Positions 1 to 5,333 of a stretch of 5,778 bases of DNA are shown here, piece by piece. The stretch covers positions 1 through 5,778 of the forward strand of contig QMTN01000032.1 in NCBI GenBank assembly GCA_003651105.1, read 5' to 3'. The notes under the pieces were generated by a model. It was not told where the DNA came from, searched no databases, and saw only the letters and a list, made by a program, of their open reading frames with translations. The position numbers and the translations under genes were made by a program. The first letter of the stretch is position 1; each line of letters opens with the position of its first letter. Source of the stretch: Thermoplasmata archaeon (GTDB taxonomy: Archaea > Thermoplasmatota > E2 > DHVEG-1 > B18-G2).

Positions 1-325
1 CTTCCAAGCTCTTTCCGGTGCTTTCTGCAATCCAGTGAACCAACCTATCCTTTATATCCTCCTCGACCTCTATCTCATCGAATACCTTCGGTCTGAATCC
101 AAAGGGAATCTCTATATCATCCAGGGGAAAGTTCGGGAAGAGCTTTCCCTCTATGCTCGTTAAGAGCTTCTTATCAAGAGCATACCTGAGGAACCTCTTT
201 GCCTTATCAACCGAGCACCACCTCAAATCCATCGATATGGTCAGATAGAAATCCTCGGCAGATATCCCTCTCTTTCCAAGCCTCTCGAAAACAAACGCTA
301 TAACCCTTTTTGCATCCTCGATCAT
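1..325 (-). CDS. DUF2240-like archaeal protein, C-terminus cut by window edge
   Basis: The reading frame opens at the ATG at 325-323 and stays open for 108 codons to the left edge, so the C-terminus is missing. The protein begins MIEDAKRVIAFVFERLGK. It has an N-terminal helical region (about residues 1-60) that could be a winged-helix-like fold, with S-M-D-L-R-W at 31-36, then I-E-I-P-F-G-F-R-P at 71-79 and an acidic stretch at 84-92. From memory this pattern matches the archaeal uncharacterised family DUF2240; I could not run a search. The start is supported by a purine-rich GGGAG about 8 bases upstream and by the ATGA overlap with the stop of the HisA-like gene, which implies one transcript and translational coupling. 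The biochemical role is unknown. No frameshift or unusual composition is seen in the visible part. Confidence 0.8.
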   Translation of the reverse strand, partial: MIEDAKRVIAFVFERLGKRGISAEDFYLTISMDLRWCSVDKAKRFLRYALDKKLLTSIEGKLFPNFPLDDIEIPFGFRPKVFDEIEVEEDIKDRLVHWIAESTGKSLE

Positions 326-834
326 GGTTCCATCTCCCACAGAGGATAGATGATCCCCTTCACCCTATCATCGAGCATATCCAAATCAATGAAATCCTTG
401 TGTCTCGCCACTATATAAATGTTGTTGAGATCCTCTGGAATCTTGAGAGATTTGTCATCGATAAACAGGATATATCCGCTCCAGTTGTGCATCCCTATCT
501 CGGTTTCATCGGATATGGAGAGATACAGCTCCACATCAACCTCCCTGAATACCCTATTCATCCCATCAAAGGATCTCCTGATGACAACCTTGTCGGCGCC
601 AGAGATAACCAGATCCATGACATCCTCGAAGCATCTCGGAAAAGAATCTATCCATTTCTTCCGGTATATCCTCTGGTAGAGATCGAGATTAGGCTCATTC
701 CTCTCCACACCATCGATATCGATGATATAGATCTCCCCAAATCTGCCCATCCTCTTTTTCCAATCCACTATGACCCTTCTCTCATCATCCACGATCTTGC
801 CATCGGATATATAGACTAGAGGTATCCTCTCCAC
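322..834 (-). CDS. HisA/HisF-like TIM-barrel protein, compact and probably not a true HisA
   Basis: About 170 residues, against roughly 240 for HisA. Eight alternating strand/helix units can be traced with short helices. Strand 1 is I-P-L-V-Y-I-S-D-G-K, resembling the I-P-A-I-D-L-x-D-G-K of HisA. Strand 2 is I-I-D-I-D-G-V followed by N-L-D-L-Y, like the HisA V-D-L-D segment. Strand 4 follows G-A-D-K-V-V-I. A later M-H-N-W-S-G resembles the segment after HisA strand 5. Tyr replaces the strand-1 catalytic Asp, and the strand-5 Asp is not clearly retained, so a phosphoribosyl isomerase activity is doubtful; ligand and role are unknown. I chose the GTG at 834-832 because it lies about 26 bases from a TATA-like box (leaderless) and leaves a normal lead into strand 1. 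A TTG at 843-841, giving 173 residues, is the alternative. It is the first gene of an operon with the DUF2240-like gene, overlapping it by ATGA. Confidence 0.78.
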   Translation of the reverse strand: MERIPLVYISDGKIVDDERRVIVDWKKRMGRFGEIYIIDIDGVERNEPNLDLYQRIYRKKWIDSFPRCFEDVMDLVISGADKVVIRRSFDGMNRVFREVDVELYLSISDETEIGMHNWSGYILFIDDKSLKIPEDLNNIYIVARHKDFIDLDMLDDRVKGIIYPLWEMEP

Positions 835-851
835 GATGTACAAATAAAAAA

Positions 852-863
852 GTTATAATAAAG
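852..863 (-). promoter_or_regulatory. TATA-like box for the HisA-like/DUF2240 operon
   Basis: Read leftward the bases are CTTTATTATAAC, a good match to the archaeal box A. Its centre at about 858 is 24-26 bases from the GTG at 834-832, the spacing expected if transcription begins at the start codon. No Shine-Dalgarno sequence precedes that codon, which agrees with a leaderless transcript. The same bases may serve the divergent deacetylase gene. Confidence 0.5.
853..862 (+). promoter_or_regulatory. TATA-like box for the deacetylase-like gene
   Basis: TTATAATAAA lies with its centre about 21 bases before the ATG at 879. That is slightly short but compatible with transcription starting at or near the start codon. 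The bases between (TTTATTTTGTTGG) contain no Shine-Dalgarno motif, again suggesting a leaderless message. The element is shared with the leftward promoter on the opposite strand. Confidence 0.4.
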
Positions 864-871
864 ACTTTATT
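857..871. repeat. Perfect 7+1+7 inverted repeat between divergent genes
   Basis: AATAAAG-A-CTTTATT is a perfect palindrome with a single central base. It overlaps the TATA-like boxes of both divergent genes. It could be a repressor operator or could arise from two facing A/T-rich promoter elements. In such A/T-rich sequence a chance palindrome is possible. Confidence 0.45.
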
Positions 872-878
872 TTGTTGG

Positions 879-1916
879 ATGATACCCTTCTACTACCACG
901 AGGATTACAACAAGTATGATCTTGGACAGGATCATCCACTCATAGGAGATAAACCCAGGAAGACCTTGAACTTCTTGAAAGAGAAAGGCATGGAGAGATA
1001 CCTCAGCATAAGGGAACCGAGACCATGCTCGGAGCAGGATCTGGAGAGGGTGCATACCAAGGAGCACATAGAGAGAGTAAGATATCTGAGCAGAGTGGGA
1101 GGATACCTATCTATAGATACACCGGCACCGAGAGGTATCTACGAGGTAGCAAGGCTTGCCTGCGGCGGGAGCAAGGATGCGGGGGAAGCGATCTTGAAGG
1201 AAGATCATAACCTATCTATAAATCCCTTGGGCGGATTCCATCACGCCTGCAGAGATAAATCTTCCGGATTCTGCTTCTTCAATGATATAGCGATAACCAT
1301 AGAGTACCTGAGGGAGAGGTATGGATTGAAGAGGATAGCGATCATAGATCTCGATGTTCACCATGCCAACGGAACTCAAGAGATCTACTACAAAGATCCA
1401 GATGTTCTCTTGATATCATTTCACCAGGATGGAAGGACCCTTTATCCAGGAACCGGATTCATCGAGGAGGTAGGTGAGGGAGATGGGGAGGGCTATACCA
1501 TAAACCTTCCCTTCCTTCCGGGTTCTGGAAACGATAGCTACAGGGAGGCATTTGAGGAGATCGTTCCTCCCATCATCAAGGATTTCAAGCCAAGCATGCT
1601 CATCTATCAGTCTGGCGTGGATACCCATCATCTGGATCCATTGGCAGATATATTCCTTACCTACCAGATATACCATTACCTTGCCAGGAGAGTGAGGGAG
1701 CTGAGTAAGGAAACGTGCGATAGGCTACTCGTCCTACTCGGTGGTGGTTACAACAGCGATGCCAGCATCAAATCCTACTACAACATAGTCTGTGGTTTGG
1801 TAGGTGTAGATGATATAATCATGGAAGATGAGATACCAGATACCAAGTACGGCATGATGAGAGCCAGGATAAAGGAATTGAAGAGATTGTTATCCAACTA
1901 CTGGAACCTCAGATAA
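879..1916 (+). CDS. Histone deacetylase superfamily (class I/AcuC-like) zinc hydrolase
   Basis: A 345-residue protein with the whole arginase/deacetylase-fold catalytic domain. It should remove acetyl or related acyl groups from lysine side chains or polyamines using zinc in the cytoplasm. Visible motifs: Y-D-L-G-Q-D-H-P near residues 13-20; G-G-F-H-H-A with the tandem active-site histidines at 121-122; S-G-F-C-F-F-N-D at 129-136; D-L-D-V-H-H at 157-162, giving zinc ligands Asp159 and His161; F/Y-P-G-T-G near 190-193; G-V-D-T with third zinc ligand Asp248; D-P-L-A at 253-256; and G-G-G-Y-N with the catalytic Tyr291. All key residues are present, so it should be active. The N-terminus and the G-G-x-H-H-A region resemble AcuC and class I enzymes, while H-H-A-N-G-T-Q resembles class II. 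The ATG at 879 begins the first strand as expected and fits a leaderless message. The C-terminal helix (about 310-345) overlaps the convergent ppsA tail by 27 bases. Substrate is not determinable here. Confidence 0.93.
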   Translation: MIPFYYHEDYNKYDLGQDHPLIGDKPRKTLNFLKEKGMERYLSIREPRPCSEQDLERVHTKEHIERVRYLSRVGGYLSIDTPAPRGIYEVARLACGGSKDAGEAILKEDHNLSINPLGGFHHACRDKSSGFCFFNDIAITIEYLRERYGLKRIAIIDLDVHHANGTQEIYYKDPDVLLISFHQDGRTLYPGTGFIEEVGEGDGEGYTINLPFLPGSGNDSYREAFEEIVPPIIKDFKPSMLIYQSGVDTHHLDPLADIFLTYQIYHYLARRVRELSKETCDRLLVLLGGGYNSDASIKSYYNIVCGLVGVDDIIMEDEIPDTKYGMMRARIKELKRLLSNYWNLR

Positions 1917-4316
1917 TCCCAGCCTCTTCTCAACCTCGGCGACCAGTAACCTGGTTTTAACTACGACATCGGGATTTAGAGAGATAGAATCTATCCCGCA
2001 CTCCACCAGGAATTCCGCAAACTCTGGAAAGTCGCTCGGCGCCTGCCCGCATATTCCGACCTTCCTCCTTGGCTTGTGGGAGTGCGCAACCTCTATAACG
2101 TGCTTGACGAGCCTCTTCACAGCCTCGTTCCTCTCATCGAAGAGATGTGCAACCAGATCAGAATCCCTGTCAAGACCAAGCGTGAGTTGAGTCAGATCGT
2201 TTGAACCTATGCTGAAACCATCGAATATATCAGCAAACTTATCGGCTAGGATAACATTCGATGGAATCTCGCACATCACATAAATTTCTAGACCATTCTC
2301 TCCCTGCTTGAGACCATTCTCCCTCATCACCTCAATAACCTTTTTACCTTCTTCTGGAGTTCTGCAGAAGGGTATCATCACCTTCACATTTGTCAGACCC
2401 ATCTCATCCCTCACCTTCTTTATAGCCTTGCATTCGAGAGCGAATGCTGGTTTGAACCTCTCATCGTAGTATCTCGATGCACCCCTCCATCCTATCATCG
2501 GGTTGTGTTCCTTTGGCTCGTAAAGGAATCCTCCTATCAGATTTGCATACTCATTGCTCTTGAAATCGGATAACCTCACTATCACATCCTTTGGATAGAA
2601 TGCGGAAGCTATCCTAGCTATACCCCTTGCGAGCATATCAACGAAGAACTCGGATTTATCCTTGTACCCATAAGTCCTCTCATCTATAATCCTGACGACC
2701 TCCGCTATCCTCTCATCATCCTTAGCCTTTTCTTTGAGTTTCTCATACTCTATCAGAGCTAGGGGATGGATCCCTATGTAGGAGTTTATTATGAACTCCT
2801 CCCTCGCGAGGCCCACACCATCGTTTGGTATCATGCCCTGAGAGAATGCCTTCTCAGGTACACCGACGTTCATCATTATCTTGGTCCTCGTCTTCGGTAG
2901 CTTTTCGAGATCCAGTTTCTCAATCCTGAACTTCAGGAGACCTTCATAGATCCTACCAACACCTTCTGAGCAGTCCACGGTAACCTTCTGACCATTCCTA
3001 AGAACTGATGTTGCATTTCCAGTGCCAATAACGCAGGGTATGCCGAGCTCCCTAGATACGATGGCTGCATGGCACGTTCTTCCTCCCCTGTTTGTTACTA
3101 TAGCGGAGGCTATCTTCATGATTGGCTCCCAGTCCGGATCGGTCATATCTGTAACCAAGACCTGCCCCTTCTTGAACTTGTGGATGTCCTTTGCGCTCTC
3201 TATCACGTTAACCTCTCCCTGTCCTATCTTTGTTCCAACCGCCTCTCCTTCAAGTAGGATCCTTCCCTTCTCTTCCAGGATATAGGTCTCAACGGTTGCG
3301 TAGCTTTTCAGGGAATGGACAGTTTCCGGTCTAGCCTGAACCACAAAGAGTTCTCCGGTGATGCCATCCTTTGCCCATTCTATATCCATCGGCTTTCCAT
3401 AATGGTCCTCTATGATGCAAGCCCATTCAGCTAGTTTCAGGATCTCATCATCGGTCAGAACAAACCTCTTTCTATCTTCTGGATCAACCTCAACCTCCAC
3501 GGTTCCTCCATTCTCTGCATAGATCAGCTTCCTCTCCTTTGTTCCCAGCCTCTTCTCTATAATGGGTCTGTAACCCTTCTTGAGGGTTGGTTTGAAGACA
3601 TAGAACTGATCTGGATTGACTTTACCTTGGACGACGTTCTCTCCGAGACCATAGGCTCCGGTTATGTAGACAACATCTCTGAAACCGCTCTCAGTATCGA
3701 GGGTGAACATCACTCCAGAACTTGCAAGATCGGATCTCACCATCTTCTGAACACCGACAGAGAGATACACGCTGAAATGATCGAAGCCCTTGTCCTCTCT
3801 GTAGGAGATGGCTCTATTCGTAAACAGGGAGGCAAAACATTCCTTGACCTTCCTGATAACCTCCTCTTCTCCCCTAACATTGAGGAAGGTCTCTTGCTGA
3901 CCCGCAAAGCTCGCATCAGGTAAATCCTCCGCGGTTGCGCTACTCCTTACTGCAACATCAGCATCCTTACCATACATCCTTTCCATTTCCCTGTAATGTT
4001 TCCTTATCTCCTCCTCGAGCTCTTTTGGAAGAGGCGCATTTCTTATCAGGTTCCTTATCTTCTCTCCCCTTTCCGCTAGATCCTTGACATTGTGAGTATC
4101 GAGATCCCTGAGGATCTCCCTGATCTTCTCATCTATGCCAGCCTTTTCTATGGTGTACTTGTATGCATATGCTGTTATAGCAAAACCGTTGGGGACGTTA
4201 ACACCTTTACTAGATAGGTTTCTTATCATCTCACCGAGGGATGCATTCTTCCCCCCGACGAGAGGAACATCCTTGATCCCGAGCTCATCAAACCACTTTA
4301 TGAATACCTTTTCCAT
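1890..4316 (-). CDS. ppsA: Phosphoenolpyruvate synthase (pyruvate, water dikinase)
   Basis: Converts pyruvate, ATP and water to phosphoenolpyruvate, AMP and phosphate, the entry step of gluconeogenesis in the cytoplasm. The protein is 808 residues, close to the roughly 790 of E. coli PpsA. Domain order is intact: an N-terminal ATP-grasp domain (about 1-340) with P-L-V-G-G-K-N-A-S-L-G-E-M at 18-30, V-R-S-S-A-T-A-E-D at 123-131 and Q-A-R-P-E-T at 327-332; a swivelling phosphohistidine domain (about 375-460) with T-N-R-G-G-R-T-C-H, catalytic His416; and a C-terminal PEP-binding TIM barrel (about 480-795) with R-L-S-D at 581-584, G-W-R-G-A-S-R at 609-615, G-S-N-D-L-T-Q at 704-710 and G-I-C-G-Q with catalytic Cys756. 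The start is ATG 4316-4314, ten bases after GGAGG at 4331-4327; ATG 4322-4320, adding Met-Gly, is equally possible in frame. A TTG at 4406 would add an unconserved leader upstream of the promoter and is rejected. Monocistronic, with a 3' end overlapping the deacetylase gene. Confidence 0.97.
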   Translation of the reverse strand: MEKVFIKWFDELGIKDVPLVGGKNASLGEMIRNLSSKGVNVPNGFAITAYAYKYTIEKAGIDEKIREILRDLDTHNVKDLAERGEKIRNLIRNAPLPKELEEEIRKHYREMERMYGKDADVAVRSSATAEDLPDASFAGQQETFLNVRGEEEVIRKVKECFASLFTNRAISYREDKGFDHFSVYLSVGVQKMVRSDLASSGVMFTLDTESGFRDVVYITGAYGLGENVVQGKVNPDQFYVFKPTLKKGYRPIIEKRLGTKERKLIYAENGGTVEVEVDPEDRKRFVLTDDEILKLAEWACIIEDHYGKPMDIEWAKDGITGELFVVQARPETVHSLKSYATVETYILEEKGRILLEGEAVGTKIGQGEVNVIESAKDIHKFKKGQVLVTDMTDPDWEPIMKIASAIVTNRGGRTCHAAIVSRELGIPCVIGTGNATSVLRNGQKVTVDCSEGVGRIYEGLLKFRIEKLDLEKLPKTRTKIMMNVGVPEKAFSQGMIPNDGVGLAREEFIINSYIGIHPLALIEYEKLKEKAKDDERIAEVVRIIDERTYGYKDKSEFFVDMLARGIARIASAFYPKDVIVRLSDFKSNEYANLIGGFLYEPKEHNPMIGWRGASRYYDERFKPAFALECKAIKKVRDEMGLTNVKVMIPFCRTPEEGKKVIEVMRENGLKQGENGLEIYVMCEIPSNVILADKFADIFDGFSIGSNDLTQLTLGLDRDSDLVAHLFDERNEAVKRLVKHVIEVAHSHKPRRKVGICGQAPSDFPEFAEFLVECGIDSISLNPDVVVKTRLLVAEVEKRLGLSEVPVVG
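1942..1958 (+). terminator. Weak hairpin plus T-run after the deacetylase gene
   Basis: ACCAG-TAAC-CTGGT folds into a 5-bp stem and is followed immediately by a short T stretch, 25 bases past the deacetylase stop and inside antisense ppsA coding sequence. Archaeal termination depends mainly on T-tracts and this run is only four bases, so the call is tentative and may be chance. Confidence 0.2.
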
Positions 4317-4324
4317 ACCCATTA

Positions 4325-4331
4325 CCCCTCC
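4325..4331 (-). promoter_or_regulatory. Shine-Dalgarno site of ppsA
   Basis: GGAGGGG on the minus strand lies 8 bases before the ATG at 4316 and only 2 before the ATG at 4322. It shows that translation begins here and not at the far upstream TTG, and slightly favours the start at 4316. Confidence 0.6.
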
Positions 4332-4360
4332 AAGTCCTTGGAAAATCAGATAAGGTAATT

Positions 4361-4372
4361 CCATATTAAAAT
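4361..4372 (-). promoter_or_regulatory. TATA-like box of ppsA, possibly shared with the divergent gene
   Basis: Read leftward: ATTTTAATATGG. Its centre at about 4367 predicts a transcript start near 4341, leaving a leader of about 20-25 bases containing the GGAGGGG site. On the other strand CCATATTAAAAT is centred about 23 bases before the ATG at 4390, so the same element could also serve the divergent small gene. Confidence 0.45.
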
Positions 4373-4378
4373 GTTGCT

Positions 4379-4383
4379 GAGGT
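4379..4383 (+). promoter_or_regulatory. Shine-Dalgarno site of the small helical protein
   Basis: GAGGT sits 6 bases before the ATG at 4390, good archaeal spacing. If the TATA-like box at 4361-4372 drove this gene, transcription would start near or at the ATG and exclude this site, so either an upstream promoter exists or the motif is coincidental. Confidence 0.45.
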
Positions 4384-4389
4384 ATCGGT

Positions 4390-4725
4390 ATGGGAAACGA
4401 ATACAATCAGAAAGATATCTTGCGTGTGGAAACAACCGCACCAGATCCAAAAGAAGTTGTCAAGAGAATAGAGGAGATATTGAGGGAACTGAGGAGGTTT
4501 GATAGGGAGCTCGCAGACAGTGCAACCATAACCATTGGGATGGGACCGAGTACAAAGATATCGGTTGGCAGAGAATTTCTAGAGACCATGGAAACCTTGT
4601 GCAAAGAACTGATCAGATTACTCGATACCATGGTTAGTGAGATCGAAAAACAGCGCAAGACGATGGATAGGCTGATAGAAAGGCTACATTTTCTAATACA
4701 TCAACTCGAGGAAAGGATTCGATGA
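4390..4725 (+). CDS. Small helical (coiled-coil-like) orphan protein
   Basis: I do not recognise this 111-residue protein. It has no transmembrane segment or signal peptide. After a polar N-terminus (1-17), residues 20-43 form a charged amphipathic helix (E-V-V-K-R-I-E-E-I-L-R-E-L). Residues 45-58 are a Ser/Thr/Gly-rich stretch (A-T-I-T-I-G-M-G-P-S) that could be a turn or short strands. Residues 60-111 form a long amphipathic helix with hydrophobic residues at heptad-like spacing. A helical hairpin or coiled-coil oligomer is likely, perhaps an adaptor or structural protein; this is inference from composition. The ATG at 4390 is preceded by GAGGT at 4379-4383 with a 6-base spacer. Codon use matches its neighbours (ATA, AGG, AGA). 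It is divergent from ppsA and convergent with the membrane protein gene. The antisense frame at 4407-4658 has no Shine-Dalgarno site or family resemblance. Confidence 0.75.
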   Translation: MGNEYNQKDILRVETTAPDPKEVVKRIEEILRELRRFDRELADSATITIGMGPSTKISVGREFLETMETLCKELIRLLDTMVSEIEKQRKTMDRLIERLHFLIHQLEERIR

Positions 4726-4794
4726 CAGGATCAAAGGATTGTCAGAAGAGTCCAGCGAAGGACCATGAAAAGGCGTGCAGCCAATCTTTCTCAA

Positions 4795-5136
4795 TCACGA
4801 CTCCTCGTCTTGAGAGGATGTTACCTTGATCTCATGACCCGTTTCTTTGGTTTCCATATCCCTTTTACTTTCAACTCGCTCTCCTTTCCTCTTTCCTTTC
4901 TGTTTTCTCCTCACCATCATCGCCAAACTGAAAACAAGCCATACTATGAAACCATAAACAACCCCATTGAACACCGCCTCGACAAGCAGGGTTGCCGGAT
5001 AGCCGAGGACGGGATAGCTTGTTTCGGGTACGTTGAGTAATCTGTACAGCATATCCCCAGGTGGAAAAACGCCCAAGCTCAATGTCATCCCCAGGAAAAT
5101 CAGAAATGCTATCACGAATACTACTGCCCCTATCAT
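4795..5136 (-). CDS. Small two-helix membrane protein of unknown function
   Basis: A 113-residue protein that I cannot assign to a named family. Residues 1-22 (M-I-G-A-V-V-F-V-I-A-F-L-I-F-L-G) form one transmembrane helix. An extracytoplasmic loop (about 23-46) contains P-P-G-D and P-E-T-S-Y-P-V-L-G-Y-P. Residues 47-75 (including V-F-N-G-V-V-Y-G-F-I-V-W-L-V-F) form the second. A strongly basic segment follows (76-92, R-R-K-Q-K-G-K-R-K), then a polar tail. By the positive-inside rule both ends should be cytoplasmic; the basic tail might bind nucleic acid, acidic lipid or a protein partner, which is inference. The start is ATG 5136-5134, six bases after GGGGG; a TTG at 5142-5140 would add two residues but overlaps the region of that site. 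A strong TATA box lies upstream. It is monocistronic and converges with the small helical gene, 69 bases away. Confidence 0.8.
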   Translation of the reverse strand: MIGAVVFVIAFLIFLGMTLSLGVFPPGDMLYRLLNVPETSYPVLGYPATLLVEAVFNGVVYGFIVWLVFSLAMMVRRKQKGKRKGERVESKRDMETKETGHEIKVTSSQDEES

Positions 5137-5142
5137 CTTCAA

Positions 5143-5147
5143 CCCCC
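5143..5147 (-). promoter_or_regulatory. Shine-Dalgarno-like site of the membrane protein gene
   Basis: On the minus strand GGGGGT precedes ATG 5136 with about 6 bases of spacing. It differs from GGAGGT by one base. It favours the ATG over the TTG at 5142, which would lie directly against the motif. Confidence 0.45.
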
Positions 5148-5169
5148 AACGATGTTAATCTCAGACCAC

Positions 5170-5178
5170 TATATAAAG
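5170..5178 (-). promoter_or_regulatory. TATA box of the membrane protein gene
   Basis: CTTTATATA on the minus strand is a near-consensus archaeal box A. Its centre at about 5174 predicts transcription from about 5148, giving a leader of about 12 bases that just includes the GGGGG motif before ATG 5136. Confidence 0.65.
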
Positions 5179-5302
5179 ATACAACACTCTCCCATAGATT
5201 ACAGATAGTACACTACCGATTGCGATGCTATCAAAATTCAAGCTGCCCGCCGTCGGAGATATAGCAGAGAAGCACGCATAAGAGATCCCCTCCCGAGGTA
5301 TA

Positions 5303-5310
5303 TTTTATAT
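5303..5310 (+). promoter_or_regulatory. TATA box of the radical SAM gene
   Basis: TTTTATAT lies within a longer run, TATATTTTATAT (5299-5310), preceded by purine-rich GAGG that may act as a TFB recognition element. The centre at about 5306 is 25-28 bases before the two adjacent TTG codons at 5331 and 5334, so transcription should begin at the start codon itself. Confidence 0.6.
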
Positions 5311-5333
5311 CCTGAAACGATATTTTTATCTTG

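Noticed and set aside
310..819. 169-codon plus-strand frame opposite the HisA-like gene
   Set aside because: It has no recognisable motifs and many His/Pro/Ile repeats typical of antisense translation, while the opposite strand shows a coherent HisA-like pattern and an ATGA overlap with the next gene.
3627..3923. 98-codon plus-strand frame inside ppsA
   Set aside because: It is antisense to the conserved ATP-grasp domain of ppsA and has no promoter, Shine-Dalgarno site or family features.
4750..4763. GTCC-AGCGAA-GGAC hairpin between the convergent small genes
   Set aside because: The stem is only 4 bp and no T-tract follows on either strand, so it is not a convincing terminator.
4765..5040. 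91-codon plus-strand frame opposite the membrane protein
   Set aside because: The minus-strand frame shows two clean hydrophobic helices, a basic tail and a strong TATA box; the plus frame is low-complexity Ser/Phe-rich antisense.
4871..5149. 92-codon minus-strand frame overlapping the membrane protein gene in another frame
   Set aside because: It has an irregular composition without domain features, and the overlapping frame has a better start context and structure.
5225..5281. 18-codon ATG frame (M-L-S-K-F-K-L-P...)
   Set aside because: It is too short to distinguish from chance, with no Shine-Dalgarno site or close TATA box on this strand.
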